DNA of 64,000 nt from Micromonospora echinospora (GCF_900091495.1 NZ_LT607413.1:1-64000), one strand, 5' to 3'. Counted from the stretch's first letter, positions 49,107 to 59,916 are shown. The notes: generated by a model not told the origin, from the letters alone. A program made the numbers and translations.

Positions 49107-52100
49107 ATGCAGAATCCTTCCGCCTCCGCCACGCCCGACAGCGTCCGCGAGCCCTCCGCCTCCCTCGGTGAGCTGCACCGCCGGGTGGCCGCGCTGATGT
49201 TCCGCGACCAGCGTCGCGTCCAACGCCGGTTGGACGGGGCACGCCGGCTGCGCGACCCCGCCCGGCGGGACGCCGCGCTGGCCGAGATCGCCGCCGACGT
49301 GGCCGGCGCCGAGGCGCGGCTGGCCACCCGCCGGGCCGCCGTGCCGACGGTGACCTATCCGGTGGGTCTGCCGGTCAGCGAGCGCAAGGACGACATCGCC
49401 GCCGCGATCCGCGACCACCAGGTGGTGATCGTGGCCGGCGAGACCGGCTCCGGCAAGACCACCCAGCTGCCGAAGATCTGCCTTGAGCTGGGGCGGGGCG
49501 TCCACGGGCTGATCGGGCACACCCAGCCCCGCCGACTGGCCGCCCGTACGGTCGCCGACCGGATCGCCGAGGAACTGGGCACCGAACTCGGTGACGTGGT
49601 CGGTTACAAGGTGCGTTTCACCGACCAGGTCAGCGACCGGTCCCTGGTCAAGCTGATGACCGACGGCATCCTGCTGGCCGAACTCCAGAACGACCGCATG
49701 CTGCGCCAGTACGACACGTTGATCATCGACGAGGCGCACGAGCGCAGCCTGAACATCGACTTCATCCTCGGGTACCTGAGGCAGCTCCTCCCCCGCCGGC
49801 CCGACCTGAAAGTGATCATCACCTCGGCGACCATCGAGACCGACCGGTTCGCCCGGCACTTCGCCGCGCCGCCGGTCGACGGCGCGGCCGAGGGGAAGCC
49901 CGCGCCGGTGGTGGAGGTCTCCGGGCGGACGTACCCGGTGGAGGTGCGGTACCGGCCGCTGGTGGAGGTCACCGGGGCCGAGGACGACGAGGGCGACGAC
50001 GAGGAGAACGTCCGGGACCAGATCCAGGCGATCGGCGACGCGGTCGAGGAACTGGCCGCCGAGGGGCCGGGCGATATCCTGGTCTTCCTCAGCGGTGAGC
50101 GGGAGATCCGGGACACCGCCGACGCGCTCGGCAAGCTGGTGGAGAAGAAGCGCTCGCTGCTCGGCACCGAGATCCTCCCGCTGTACGCCCGGCTCTCCTC
50201 CGCCGAACAGCACCGGGTCTTCGCCCCGCACAGCCGACGCCGGGTGGTGCTCGCCACCAACGTCGCGGAGACCTCGCTGACCGTCCCCGGCATCAAGTAC
50301 GTAGTGGACCCGGGAACCGCCCGCATCTCCCGCTACTCCAGCCGGCTCAAGGTGCAGCGGCTGCCGATCGAGCCGGTCTCGCAGGCCTCGGCCAACCAGC
50401 GCAAGGGCCGCTGCGGGCGCACCTCGGACGGCATCTGCATCCGCCTCTACGACGAGCAGGACTTCCTCTCCCGGCCGGAGTTCACCGATCCGGAGATCCT
50501 CCGCACCAACCTGGCCTCGGTCATCCTCCAGATGACCTCGATCGGGCTCGGGGACATCGCCGCCTTCCCGTTCATCGACCCGCCGGACCGGCGCAACATC
50601 ACCGACGGCGTGAACCTGCTGCACGAGCTGGGCGCGCTCGACCTGACCCAGACCGATCCGGCGAAGCGGCTCACCCCGCTCGGCCGGCGGCTGGCCCAGC
50701 TCCCGGTCGACCCCCGGCTGGCCCGGATGGTGGTGGAGGGCGAACGCAACGGCTGCGCCACCGAGGTCGTCGTGATCGCCGCCGCGCTCTCCATCCAGGA
50801 CCCGCGTGAACGGCCGGCGGAGAAGCAGGCCCAGGCCGACCAGGCGCACGCCCGCTTCACCGACAAGGAGTCGGACTTCGTCACGTTCCTCAACCTCTGG
50901 CGATACCTGCGCGAACAGCAGCGCGCGCTCTCCTCCAGCGCGTTCCGGCGGATGTGCAAGGCGGAGTACCTCAACTACCTGCGGGTACGCGAGTGGCAGG
51001 ACATCGTCAGCCAGGTGCGCCAGGTGCTGCGTACCCCGGAACCGGGCGATGGGGGACGCGGCCGACGCGAGCCCGCGCGGGGCGCGGACGGCGGACGACG
51101 CGACACGGCGGAGACCGGCGGCCGGCGCGACCGGGGCGCGGACCTGCCGGAGGAGATCGACACCCCGAAGGTGCACCAGTCGCTGCTGGTCGGGCTGCTC
51201 TCCCACGTCGGGCTGAAGGACCCGCAGAAACACGAGTACCTCGGCGCGCGGGGGGCCAAGTTCGCGCTCTTCCCCGGATCGGCGCTGTTCAGGAAGCCGC
51301 CGCGCTGGGTGATGGCGGCCGAGCTGGTGGAGACCTCCCGGCTGTGGGGGCGGGTTGCCGGCCGGGTCGAACCGGAGTGGGTCGAGCCGCTCGCCCAGCA
51401 CCTGGTCAAACGCAGCTACAGCGAGCCGCACTGGGAGAAGAAGCAGGCGGCGGTCCTCGCGTACGAGAAGGTGACCCTCTACGGCATCCCGCTGGTCACC
51501 GGCCGGAAGGTGAACTTCGGCCGGATCGACCCGGGCCTGAGCCGGGAGCTGTTCATCCGGCACGCCCTGGTCGAGGGCGACTGGTCCACCCACCACCAGT
51601 TCTGGCGGGACAACCAGAAGCTGCTCACCGAGATCGAGGAGCTGGAGCACCGGGCCCGCCGCCGGGACATCCTGGTCGACGACGAGACCATCTTCGCCTT
51701 CTACGACCAGCGGATCCCCGCCGACGTGGTCTCCGGCCGGCACTTCGACGCGTGGTGGAAGAAGACCCGCCGGGAGCAGCCCGACCTGCTCACCTTCACC
51801 CGGGAGCTGCTGGTCAACGCCGGCCGGGGCGGGGTGGACGAGGCGGACTACCCGGACGAGTGGCGCTCCGACGGGGTCACGCTGCCGCTGACGTACCGGT
51901 TCGAGCCGGGCACCCCGACCGACGGGGTGACCGTGGACATCCCGCTGCCGCTGCTCAACCAGGTGCCGGCGGAGAGCTTCGACTGGCAGGTGCCGGGGCT
52001 GCGCGAGGAACTGGTGGTCGCGCTGATCCGTTCCCTGCCCAAGGCGGTCCGGCGCAACTTCGTGCCGGTGCCGGACTTCGCCCGCGCGGCCCTGGCCGCG

Positions 52101-53210
52101 ATCACGCCGGGCGAGGAGCCGCTGCTGGACGCGCTGACCCGGGTGCTGCGCCGGATGACCGGGGTGACCGTGCCCCGCGACGCCTGGGACCTGGACAAGC
52201 TGCCGGCGCACCTGCGGGTCACCTTCCGGGTGCTGGACGAGGAGAACAAGCCGGTCGCCGAGGGCAAGGACCTGCCGGCCCTGCAACGCCAGCTCAAGGC
52301 CGAGGTACGCCAGGTGGTCGCCGCCGCCGCGCCGGACGTGGCCCGTACCGGGCTGCGCGAGTGGACCATCGGGACGCTGCCGCGCACCATCGAACAGGTC
52401 CGCGCCGGCTACCGGGTCACCGCGTACCCAGCGCTGGTGGACGAGGGCGAGACGGTCGGGGTGAAGGTCTTCGACTCGGAGGCCGAGCAGGCGGCGGCGA
52501 TGTGGGCGGGCACCCGCCGGCTGCTGCGGCTGACCGTGGCGAACCCGGCGAAGTTCCTCCAGGGTCGGCTCTCCAACGAGGCGAAGCTGGCGCTGAGCCG
52601 CAACCCGCACGGCGGGGTGCAGCAGCTCATCGCCGACGCGACCGGGGCGGCGATCGACAAGCTGGTGGCCGACGCGGGCGGTCCGGCCTGGGACGCCGAG
52701 GGCTTCGCCGCGCTGCGCGACAAGGTCCGCGCCGACCTGGTGGACACCGTGGTCGAGGTGATGGACCGGGTCCGGAAGGTGCTCGCCGCCGCGCACGCGG
52801 TGCAGCAGCGGCTGACCCGGACCACCGACCTGACCCTGGTGGCCGCGCTGGCCGATCTCAAGGGCCAGCTCGCCGGGCTGGTGCACGCCGGCTTCGTCAC
52901 CGAGACCGGGTACGCCCGCCTGCCCGACCTGCTGCGCTACCTCACGGCGATCGAGCGGCGGCTGGACCGGCTGCCGGGCAACCCGCAGCGGGACCGCCAG
53001 CAGCAGGACCGGATCGCGGTGGTGCAGAAGGAGTACCAGGACATGCTGGCCGCCCTGCCGGCGGGCCGACGCGACGCCGAGGCGGTCCGGCAGATCCGCT
53101 GGATGATCGAGGAGCTGCGGGTGAACGTCTTCGCCCAGGCGCTCGGCACCCCGTACCCGGTCTCCGAGCAGCGGATCTACCGGGCGATGGACGTGGCCGA
53201 GGGGCGCTGA
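49107..53210 (+). CDS. hrpA: ATP-dependent RNA helicase HrpA
   Basis: 1367 residues from ATG 49107; longer frames upstream have no RBS. DEAH-box core: VIVAGETGSGKTTQLPKICL (~110), LIIDEAHERSLNIDFILG, ITSATIETDRFARHF, DILVFLSGEREIRDTADAL, TNVAETSLTVPGIKYVVDPG and QRKGRCGRTSDGICIRLY. HA2 and OB-type domains and the long C-terminal DUF3418 (YAVLEYEKV-type, ending ALGTPYPVSEQRIYRAMD) follow. A 35-residue Gly/Arg-rich insert (GDGGRGRREPARGADGGRRD) occurs at ~51050-51160. It remodels structured mRNA. With HrpB at 16.8 kb the window holds both bacterial DEAH helicases. Confidence 0.92.
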   Translation: MQNPSASATPDSVREPSASLGELHRRVAALMFRDQRRVQRRLDGARRLRDPARRDAALAEIAADVAGAEARLATRRAAVPTVTYPVGLPVSERKDDIAAAIRDHQVVIVAGETGSGKTTQLPKICLELGRGVHGLIGHTQPRRLAARTVADRIAEELGTELGDVVGYKVRFTDQVSDRSLVKLMTDGILLAELQNDRMLRQYDTLIIDEAHERSLNIDFILGYLRQLLPRRPDLKVIITSATIETDRFARHFAAPPVDGAAEGKPAPVVEVSGRTYPVEVRYRPLVEVTGAEDDEGDDEENVRDQIQAIGDAVEELAAEGPGDILVFLSGEREIRDTADALGKLVEKKRSLLGTEILPLYARLSSAEQHRVFAPHSRRRVVLATNVAETSLTVPGIKYVVDPGTARISRYSSRLKVQRLPIEPVSQASANQRKGRCGRTSDGICIRLYDEQDFLSRPEFTDPEILRTNLASVILQMTSIGLGDIAAFPFIDPPDRRNITDGVNLLHELGALDLTQTDPAKRLTPLGRRLAQLPVDPRLARMVVEGERNGCATEVVVIAAALSIQDPRERPAEKQAQADQAHARFTDKESDFVTFLNLWRYLREQQRALSSSAFRRMCKAEYLNYLRVREWQDIVSQVRQVLRTPEPGDGGRGRREPARGADGGRRDTAETGGRRDRGADLPEEIDTPKVHQSLLVGLLSHVGLKDPQKHEYLGARGAKFALFPGSALFRKPPRWVMAAELVETSRLWGRVAGRVEPEWVEPLAQHLVKRSYSEPHWEKKQAAVLAYEKVTLYGIPLVTGRKVNFGRIDPGLSRELFIRHALVEGDWSTHHQFWRDNQKLLTEIEELEHRARRRDILVDDETIFAFYDQRIPADVVSGRHFDAWWKKTRREQPDLLTFTRELLVNAGRGGVDEADYPDEWRSDGVTLPLTYRFEPGTPTDGVTVDIPLPLLNQVPAESFDWQVPGLREELVVALIRSLPKAVRRNFVPVPDFARAALAAITPGEEPLLDALTRVLRRMTGVTVPRDAWDLDKLPAHLRVTFRVLDEENKPVAEGKDLPALQRQLKAEVRQVVAAAAPDVARTGLREWTIGTLPRTIEQVRAGYRVTAYPALVDEGETVGVKVFDSEAEQAAAMWAGTRRLLRLTVANPAKFLQGRLSNEAKLALSRNPHGGVQQLIADATGAAIDKLVADAGGPAWDAEGFAALRDKVRADLVDTVVEVMDRVRKVLAAAHAVQQRLTRTTDLTLVAALADLKGQLAGLVHAGFVTETGYARLPDLLRYLTAIERRLDRLPGNPQRDRQQQDRIAVVQKEYQDMLAALPAGRRDAEAVRQIRWMIEELRVNVFAQALGTPYPVSEQRIYRAMDVAEGR

Positions 53211-53223
53211 GCCGGCGCGCGGG

Positions 53224-54150
53224 TCAGAGCGGTGCGACGCCGGGCGGCAGGTTCCCCCGGCCGGCGGCGTCCCGGATGTGGTCGAGCAGGATCCGGCGCA
53301 GCTCCCGGCCGGCGTGGGTCGGTACGGCGTCCCGCCGGCGGGCCACCGCGATGGTCCGGCGCACCCCGGGCGGGGCGAGCGGGGTGACCCGGATGCGGGG
53401 GCGGCGGGCGACCACGATGCCCGGGACCAGGGCCACCCCGAGCCCGGCCTCGACGAAGCTGAGCACGGCGTCCATCTCGCCGCCCTCGACGGCGAAGGAG
53501 GGCTCGAAGCCGGCGGCCCGGCAGGCCTCCAGGGTGGCGTCGCGGATGTCGTAGCCCTGCCGGAACATCACCAGGGGCTGGTCGCGCAGGTCGGCGATGC
53601 GCAGCTCGCCGCCGCCGGCGGCCGGGAGCGGGTCCAGCGAGGCGACCACCAGGCTCTCCCGCAGGATCGGGTCGGCGCGCAGCCCCGGGTCGGCGCCCTG
53701 GGCCGGCATGATGATCAGCGCCAGGTCGAGGTCGCCGCGGAGCAGGTCCCGGACGAGGTCCTGGGAGCCGCCCTCCTCCACCCGCAGGTCCACGGTCGGG
53801 TACGCCTCCCGGAACCGGGCCAGCACCGGCGGGGCGAGCGAGGTGACCAGGCTGGGCGTGGCACCGAGGCGGACCCGTCCCCGGCGCAGGCCGACCAGTT
53901 CCTGCACCTCGCGCTGCGCGGTCTCCACGTCGGCGAGGATCCGCTTGGCGGACGGGAGCAGCACCTCACCGGCGGCGGTGAGGGCGATGTTGCCTCGGAC
54001 ACGCTCGAAGAGCGGGGTGCCGAGTGACGTCTCCAGGGCGTGAACTTGCTTACTCAACGACGGCTGGGTGATCCCCACGAGGTCGGCGGCTTGCGTGAAA
54101 TGTCGTAGTTCAGCCACTGCCACGAAGTACCGAAGCTGATGGAACTGCAT
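53224..54150 (-). CDS. LysR-type transcriptional regulator
   Basis: 308 residues from ATG 54150. N-terminal winged helix: LRYFVAVAELRHFTQAADLV, GITQPSLSKQVHALETSLGT, PLFERVRGNIALTAAGEVLL. The effector domain begins RGRVRLGATPSLVTSLAPPV and closes with VEAGLGVALVPGIVV. It is divergent from the succinate dehydrogenase genes with 78 bp between starts, so it probably controls them. The effector ligand is unknown. Confidence 0.85.
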   Translation of the reverse strand: MQFHQLRYFVAVAELRHFTQAADLVGITQPSLSKQVHALETSLGTPLFERVRGNIALTAAGEVLLPSAKRILADVETAQREVQELVGLRRGRVRLGATPSLVTSLAPPVLARFREAYPTVDLRVEEGGSQDLVRDLLRGDLDLALIIMPAQGADPGLRADPILRESLVVASLDPLPAAGGGELRIADLRDQPLVMFRQGYDIRDATLEACRAAGFEPSFAVEGGEMDAVLSFVEAGLGVALVPGIVVARRPRIRVTPLAPPGVRRTIAVARRRDAVPTHAGRELRRILLDHIRDAAGRGNLPPGVAPL

Positions 54151-54156
54151 CTACAT

Positions 54157-54176
54157 AGCTTATAGCTATACAAGCT
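54157..54176. promoter_or_regulatory. LysR operator candidate
   Basis: AGCTTATAGCTATACAAGCT has AGCTT/AAGCT arms around the perfect palindrome TATAGCTATA (54161-54170). It fills most of the 78-bp gap between the divergent regulator and sdhC starts. Confidence 0.5.
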
Positions 54177-54228
54177 GCGAGTTCGATGCATTGGACGACT
54201 GATTGCAGTTCCTCCTAGCGTCGATCGC

Positions 54229-54918
54229 GTGGTAGTCACGTCGTCCCGATCGCCCGTCCGTTCCAGCGTCGGCCTGAAGGCCGTCATGGCGGTGACGGGC
54301 ATCGTCCTGGTGCTGTTCCTCGTCGCGCACATGCTCGGCAACCTGAAGACGTTCGCCGGGCAGACCTCGTTCGACCACTACGCCCACTGGCTCCGGGAGA
54401 TCGGCGCGCCGATCCTGCCCGGCGTCTGGTTCCTCTGGATCATGCGCGTCGGCCTGCTCGTGGCGGTGCTGGGGCACATCGCGGCAGCGACCGCGCTCGC
54501 CCGGCGGGCCCGCGCCGCCCGCCCGGTCCGCTACGCCCACCGCAAGAAGGTGCAGGGCAGTTACGCCGCCCGGACCATGCGCTGGGGCGGCGTGATCATC
54601 CTGCTCTTCGTGGTCTACCACCTGCTCGACCTGACCACCGGGACGCTGAACCCGGTCGGCGACCCGAGCCGCCCGTACGCCAACGTGGTCGCCGACTTCG
54701 CCCCCGCGCGGTGGTACGTCACGCTCTTCTACACCCTGGCGATCGTCACCGTCGGGTTCCACCTGCGACACGGCCTCTTCAGCGCGCTGCGCAGCCTCGG
54801 CCAGCAGACCCCGCGCGGCGAGCGCCGGGCCCGGCTCGTCGCCCTGCTCTTCTCCGTCGCGCTCTGCGCCGGCTACCTGGCGGTCCCGTTCGCCGTACTC
54901 ACCGGATTGGTGGACTGA
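54229..54918 (+). CDS. sdhC: succinate dehydrogenase cytochrome b subunit
   Basis: 229 residues from GTG 54229. Five TM helices in one chain: [80 protein letters not shown] and [20 protein letters not shown]. His residues in HMLGNL, HIAAAT, YHLLDL and HLRHGL are suitable ligands for two haems b. One fused membrane subunit with no separate SdhD is the type B quinone oxidoreductase layout, as in Bacillus and Wolinella. It passes electrons from SdhA/B to quinone. First gene of sdhCAB. Confidence 0.88.
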   Translation: MVVTSSRSPVRSSVGLKAVMAVTGIVLVLFLVAHMLGNLKTFAGQTSFDHYAHWLREIGAPILPGVWFLWIMRVGLLVAVLGHIAAATALARRARAARPVRYAHRKKVQGSYAARTMRWGGVIILLFVVYHLLDLTTGTLNPVGDPSRPYANVVADFAPARWYVTLFYTLAIVTVGFHLRHGLFSALRSLGQQTPRGERRARLVALLFSVALCAGYLAVPFAVLTGLVD

Positions 54919-54920
54919 TC

Positions 54921-56858
54921 ATGGATCTCTACGTCGAAGGCGACCCGGTCGCCGACGCCACGGCTCCCGACGGTCCGATCGAGACCCGCTGGGACCGCCG
55001 CCGCTTCGAGGCCAAGCTGGTCAACCCGGCCAACCGCCGGAAGATGACGGTGATCGTGGTCGGCACCGGGCTGGCCGGCGGGTCGGCCGCCGCCACCCTC
55101 GCCGAGCAGGGCTACCGGGTCCGGACCTACTGCTACCAGGACAGCCCGCGCCGGGCGCACTCGATCGCCGCGCAGGGCGGCATCAACGCGGCGAAGAACT
55201 ACCGCAACGACGGCGACTCGGTGCACCGGCTCTTCTACGACACCGTCAAGGGCGGCGACTTCCGCTCCCGGGAGTCGAACGTGCACCGGCTGGCCGAGGT
55301 GTCGGTGAACATCATCGACCAGTGCGTCGCCCAGGGCGTGCCGTTCGCCCGCGAGTACGGCGGCCTGCTGGACACCCGCTCCTTCGGCGGCGCGCAGGTG
55401 CAGCGCACCTTCTACGCCCGGGGGCAGACCGGCCAGCAGTTGCTGCTCGGGGCGTACCAGGCCCTGGAACGGCAGATCGGGCTGGGCACGGTGGAGATGA
55501 ACGCCCGGCACGAGATGCTGGAGCTGATCGTGGTGGACGGCCGGGCCCGGGGCATCGTGGTCCGGGACCTGGTCACCGGCGAGATCACCTCCGAGTTCGC
55601 CGACGCGGTGGTGCTCGCCACCGGCGGGTACGGCAACGTCTTCTACCTCTCCACCAACGCCAAGGGCTGCAACGTCACCGCCACCTGGCGGGCGCACCGC
55701 AAGGGCGCGTACTTCGCCAACCCCTGCTACACGCAGATCCACCCGACCTGCATCCCGGTCTCCGGCGACCACCAGTCGAAGCTGACCCTGATGAGCGAGT
55801 CGCTGCGCAACGACGGCCGGGTCTGGGTGCCGAAGGCCAAGGGCGACCGACGCGGCCCGAAGGACATCCCCGAGAACGAGCGGGACTACTACCTGGAGCG
55901 GATCTACCCCTCCTTCGGCAACCTGGTCCCCCGGGACATCGCCTCGCGGGCCGCGAAAAACGTGTGTGACGAGGGGCGGGGCGTCGGGCCGACCGGGCTC
56001 GGCGTCTACCTGGACTTCGCCGACGCGATCGACCGGCTCGGACGCAAGGCCATCGAGGCGAAGTACGGCAACCTCTTCGAGATGTACGAGCGGATCACCG
56101 GCGAGGACCCGTACCAGGTGCCGATGCGGATCTACCCGGCGGTGCACTACACGATGGGCGGGCTCTGGGTCGACTACGACCTCCAGTCCACCATCCCCGG
56201 CCTGTTCGTCATCGGTGAGGCGAACTTCTCCGACCACGGGGCGAACCGGCTCGGGGCGTCCGCGCTGATGCAGGGCCTCGCCGACGGGTACTTCGTGCTG
56301 CCGAACACCATCGCCAACTACCTGGCCGCCGGCCCGTTCGCGCCGGTGACGGCGAGCCACCCGGCGGCGGTCGAGGCGCGACGTGACGTCGAGGACCGGA
56401 TCCAGCGCCTGCTGGCGGTGAATGGCGACCGGACCGTCGACTCGTTCCACCGCGAACTGGGCCAGATCATGTGGGAGCACTGCGGCATGGAGCGCTCCGA
56501 GGCCGGGCTGCGCAAGGCGATCGACGAGATCCGGGCGCTGCGCGAGCAGTTCTGGCAGCGGGTCCGGGTGCCCGGCGACGGCGAGGGGCTCAACCAGTCG
56601 CTGGAGAGGGCCGGCCGGGTGGCCGACTTCTTCGAGCTGGCCGAGCTGATGTGCGTCGACGCCCTGCACCGGGAGGAGTCCTGCGGCGGCCACTTCCGGG
56701 CCGAGCACCAGACCCCCGACGGCGAGGCGCAGCGCGACGACGAGCGGTTCGCGTACGTCGCGGCGTGGGAGTTCGCCGACGGCGACCAGCCCCCGGTGCT
56801 GCACAAGGAAAACCTGACCTTCGAATACGTCCACCCGACGCAGCGGAGCTACAAGTGA
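54921..56858 (+). CDS. sdhA: succinate dehydrogenase/fumarate reductase flavoprotein subunit
   Basis: 645 residues from ATG 54921, 2 bp after the sdhC stop. FAD binding: [20 protein letters not shown]. The [15 protein letters not shown] block contains the His that bonds FAD covalently. [34 protein letters not shown] and the active-site [12 protein letters not shown] follow, then [20 protein letters not shown]. It ends in the C-terminal helical domain with [20 protein letters not shown]. It oxidises succinate to fumarate or the reverse. The sequence blocks are intact. Confidence 0.92.
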   Translation: MDLYVEGDPVADATAPDGPIETRWDRRRFEAKLVNPANRRKMTVIVVGTGLAGGSAAATLAEQGYRVRTYCYQDSPRRAHSIAAQGGINAAKNYRNDGDSVHRLFYDTVKGGDFRSRESNVHRLAEVSVNIIDQCVAQGVPFAREYGGLLDTRSFGGAQVQRTFYARGQTGQQLLLGAYQALERQIGLGTVEMNARHEMLELIVVDGRARGIVVRDLVTGEITSEFADAVVLATGGYGNVFYLSTNAKGCNVTATWRAHRKGAYFANPCYTQIHPTCIPVSGDHQSKLTLMSESLRNDGRVWVPKAKGDRRGPKDIPENERDYYLERIYPSFGNLVPRDIASRAAKNVCDEGRGVGPTGLGVYLDFADAIDRLGRKAIEAKYGNLFEMYERITGEDPYQVPMRIYPAVHYTMGGLWVDYDLQSTIPGLFVIGEANFSDHGANRLGASALMQGLADGYFVLPNTIANYLAAGPFAPVTASHPAAVEARRDVEDRIQRLLAVNGDRTVDSFHRELGQIMWEHCGMERSEAGLRKAIDEIRALREQFWQRVRVPGDGEGLNQSLERAGRVADFFELAELMCVDALHREESCGGHFRAEHQTPDGEAQRDDERFAYVAAWEFADGDQPPVLHKENLTFEYVHPTQRSYK

Positions 56859-57616
56859 ACCTGACCCTGCGCATCTGGCGACAGTCCGGCCCCCGGGACC
56901 GGGGCCGGATGGTGACCTACCGGGTCGAGGACGTCTCCCCGGACATGTCCTTCCTGGAGATGCTCGACGTGCTCAACGAGCGGCTGATCCTCGGCGGCGA
57001 GGAGCCGATCGCCTTCGACCACGACTGCCGCGAGGGCATCTGCGGCATGTGCGGCCTGATGATCAACGGCGACGCGCACGGGCCGCAGCGCGGCACCACC
57101 GCCTGCCAACTGCACATGCGACAGTTCTCCGACGGCGACACCATCGACATCGAGCCGTGGCGGGCCCGTGCCTTCCCGGTGATCAAGGACCTGGTGGTCG
57201 ACCGGAGCGCCTTCGACCGGATCATCGCGGCCGGCGGATACGTCACCGCGCCGACCGGCAGCGCGCCGGAGGCACACGCCACTCCGGTCCCGAAGGCCGA
57301 CGCGGACGCCGCCTTCGAGTCGGCGGCCTGCATCGGCTGCGGCGCGTGCGTGGCCGCCTGCCCGAACGGCTCCGGGATGCTCTTCACCGCCGCCAAGGTC
57401 ACCCAGCTCTCGCTGCTGCCGCAGGGCCAGCCCGAGCGGTACACCCGGGTGCTCGGCATGGTCGACGCGCACGACGAGGCCGGCTTCGGCGGCTGCACCA
57501 ACGCCGGCGAGTGCACGGTGGTCTGCCCGAAGGGCATCCCGCTGAACACCATCGGCCGACTGAACCGCGACTACCTGAGGGCGACGACGAAGCGGGGCGA
57601 CACCTCCGGCACCTGA
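56855..57616 (+). CDS. sdhB: succinate dehydrogenase iron-sulfur subunit
   Basis: 253 residues from GTG 56855, overlapping the sdhA stop by four bases (GTGA). Cluster motifs: [10 protein letters not shown] with the later TTACQLH (2Fe-2S), [15 protein letters not shown] (4Fe-4S) and [15 protein letters not shown] (3Fe-4S). The N-terminal beta-grasp is short ([20 protein letters not shown]). It carries electrons from FAD to the haems. Last gene of the operon. Confidence 0.92.
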   Translation: MNLTLRIWRQSGPRDRGRMVTYRVEDVSPDMSFLEMLDVLNERLILGGEEPIAFDHDCREGICGMCGLMINGDAHGPQRGTTACQLHMRQFSDGDTIDIEPWRARAFPVIKDLVVDRSAFDRIIAAGGYVTAPTGSAPEAHATPVPKADADAAFESAACIGCGACVAACPNGSGMLFTAAKVTQLSLLPQGQPERYTRVLGMVDAHDEAGFGGCTNAGECTVVCPKGIPLNTIGRLNRDYLRATTKRGDTSGT

Positions 57617-58156
57617 GATTGCACCGGATGACGGTGGAAATTCCACGGGCGATCGAGAACTTGTGGTGAACCCGGACAACGGTCATGGCACGGGTTTATG
57701 CCGAGTAAACAACGGTGCTTTTCACGCAGGCCGGAAATAGCCGCACCAGAATCCCCGGCGACAATCGCGCGCCCCCGGCCCACCGCCGTGCCGGGGCACT
57801 GTGGACACACCCGCCCGCCCTGGTTGCGCCGGCTCTTGGGCGACCGGCACCTTGTGCACCTTTGGCCAGCTTTGCGGTTGATCGACAATGCGCGCGACCG
57901 CCTCCCGGCACACGTTCCGACCGGGTGCGACGATCGATCGACGGATCACCCGTCGTTCCAAATTATTTAATGGCGACATTCGATAGAATGCCATTGATGA
58001 GCGTGTTAACGTCTCTCCCGCACGCTCCCGGAATGCAGTAACCCGACGCACGGGCACACCCGGCGAGTCGTGTGGCAACCCCTCCACTCGGCGGCGAATC
58101 CGGTGACCCGTTCCGGGCTCCGACGCCGCTCCCGCACGGTTTCGGAAGGAAGACAG
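57617..58156. other. 540-bp gap with an imperfect inverted repeat
   Basis: No gene is supported. At 57969-57995 AATGG-cga-CATTC and GAATG-CCATT form an imperfect palindrome in an AT-richer stretch (aattatttaatgg), the most promoter-like part. The 58157 start has GGAAGG about 10 bp upstream. The remainder is ordinary GC-rich DNA. Confidence 0.45.
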
Positions 58157-59863
58157 ATGCGTCGGCTCCAACCACCAGGTCGACTACTGACCGTCCTCGT
58201 CGCCCTGGGTCTCGTGACCACCTCGGCCGTCCCGGCCGCGGCCGAGGTCGAGGCCGGGGGCGGGCGGCCCCCGGAGAGCGTACGGCTGCTGGCCAAGGCC
58301 GCCGCCGACGAGTGCTTCGCCGGGGTCGGCGTCGACTACCCGGCCGGGCCGCCCTGCGCGGTGGGCCAGGAGAAGGTCAACCAGTCGTACGTCTGGGGTC
58401 TGGCCAAGGCCGGACGCAAGCTCTGGTTCGGCACCGGGGCGAACGTCCTCTGCCTCAAGCCGGAGGGCTACAACGTCCGGGAACCGATCCTGAACGACGA
58501 CTACGCCTGCGAGTTCGCCAACAGCCAGCCGGCCCGGCAGAACCCCGCCCTGCCGGCCAACCTCGGCGACCACCGGCCGCCGGAGGTCTACACCTACGAC
58601 CTGACCGACGAGCAGCTCACCGAGCGGACCGCGGACGTCACCGACGCGTCGCCGGCGGACGCCGCCCTGCTGCGCTCGACGGCCGGGCTGCGCAGTGGCG
58701 CCGCCCACCGGGGCGTGGTGCTGCTCGCCGGGCCCAGCCTCGTCGCCGGCATCAACCTGTTCGCCTTCGACACCCTCACCGGCCACTACCTCGGCTCGAC
58801 CAACCTCGCCGACTACGAGAACATCCGGCACTTCGCCGTCGCCGACGGGGTGCTCTACGCGGGCGTCGGGATGGGCACCAACGGCGGTGACGCCGGCCGG
58901 GTCCTGCGCTGGACGGGTGACCGGAGCAACCCGTTCGCCTTCACCGTGGTCGGCGACCTGCCGACCCAGGCCGCGGACATCACCGCGCACAAGGGCCGGC
59001 TCTACGTCACCACCTGGCCGAAGGCCATCGTGGAGGGTGCCGCGACCGCCGCCGACAACACCGCCGACCTGGGTAGCCTCTGGATGAGCCCGCCGCTGGC
59101 CGACGGGGAGGCGGGCCTCAACCCGCCGGACGCCACCGGCTGGACCCAGGTCTGGTCGCCGGCCGAGTACGAGCCGGACCCGGTGGTCCGGCGGACGTAC
59201 GCGCTCGGCGGCCTCGCCTCCTACGGCGGGTACCTCTACTGGGGCACCATGCACGTCCCGCTCCAGGCCACCGCGCTGCACGTCAAGGTCTACCCGCCGA
59301 AGAACCAGGAGCAGCTCGCGGCCACCGTGGAGAACACCCAGCGGGCGTTCGTCGTCCTCCGGGGCCGGGACTTCGGCGGCGCGGACGAGACGGTCGAGAC
59401 GCTCTACGGCGAGTCCCAGCTCCCGAAGTACGACCCGGCGGCGAACAACGGCGTCGGCGCCTGGCTGACCGCGCCGACCGGCGTGACCCCGGCGCACGGC
59501 GGGTCCGGTTTCGGTGACCCGTACAACCTGTACGCCTGGAAGATGATCGTGGCCGGCGGGCGGCTCTACGTCGGCACCATGGACTTCGCCTACATCGGCC
59601 TGGACGGCGAGATGCCGGCGGAGCCGGAGCCCGGAGTCGACCCGCCCACCTTCGGCTCCGACCTGTGGTCGTTCGACGTTCCCGGGCGGCCGGCCCGCGC
59701 GGTCGACAAGACCGGCTTCGGCAACCCGCTCAACCAGGGGGTCCGGACCATGGTCGCGGAGGGGTCCACGCTCTACGTCGGCATGGCGAACCCGATGAAC
59801 CTGCGGACCGACCCGAACACGCACCTGGGCGGCTGGGAACTCGTCAAGGTGACCCGACGCTGA
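58157..59863 (+). CDS. secreted hypothetical protein, beta-propeller-like
   Basis: 568 residues from ATG 58157 (GGAAGG upstream). A signal peptide (LLTVLVALGLVTTSAVPAAA) ends near AAAEV. The rest repeats short 'adh-G-rhY/W-GT/VG' blades: AGRKLWFGTGANVLCL, VADGVLYAGVGMGTNGGDAG, AHKGRLYVTTWPKA, SYGGYLYWGTMHVPL, VAGGRLYVGTMDFAYIG and AEGSTLYVGMANPMNL. This is the pattern of a six- or seven-bladed propeller. Two Cys pairs in the first 120 residues suggest disulfides. No enzyme family is evident. A strong terminator follows. Confidence 0.65.
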   Translation: MRRLQPPGRLLTVLVALGLVTTSAVPAAAEVEAGGGRPPESVRLLAKAAADECFAGVGVDYPAGPPCAVGQEKVNQSYVWGLAKAGRKLWFGTGANVLCLKPEGYNVREPILNDDYACEFANSQPARQNPALPANLGDHRPPEVYTYDLTDEQLTERTADVTDASPADAALLRSTAGLRSGAAHRGVVLLAGPSLVAGINLFAFDTLTGHYLGSTNLADYENIRHFAVADGVLYAGVGMGTNGGDAGRVLRWTGDRSNPFAFTVVGDLPTQAADITAHKGRLYVTTWPKAIVEGAATAADNTADLGSLWMSPPLADGEAGLNPPDATGWTQVWSPAEYEPDPVVRRTYALGGLASYGGYLYWGTMHVPLQATALHVKVYPPKNQEQLAATVENTQRAFVVLRGRDFGGADETVETLYGESQLPKYDPAANNGVGAWLTAPTGVTPAHGGSGFGDPYNLYAWKMIVAGGRLYVGTMDFAYIGLDGEMPAEPEPGVDPPTFGSDLWSFDVPGRPARAVDKTGFGNPLNQGVRTMVAEGSTLYVGMANPMNLRTDPNTHLGGWELVKVTRR

Positions 59864-59876
59864 CCCGACGCCACGT

Positions 59877-59916
59877 GGCGCCCGACGACCGGTGTCCCCA
59901 CCGGCCGTCGGGCGCC
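59877..59916. terminator. terminator between convergent genes
   Basis: 18-bp arms starting GGCGCCCGACG with one mismatch, short loop. Serves the secreted protein gene (plus) and the ABC permease gene (minus). Confidence 0.8.

Noticed and set aside
48555..52886. A 1443-residue open frame on the minus strand opposite hrpA
   Set aside because: It is a GC-driven shadow of hrpA; its composition (Gly/Arg/His/Val-rich) has no domain. Only its C-terminal end is a real gene, the deaminase at 48555-48944, which is reported separately.
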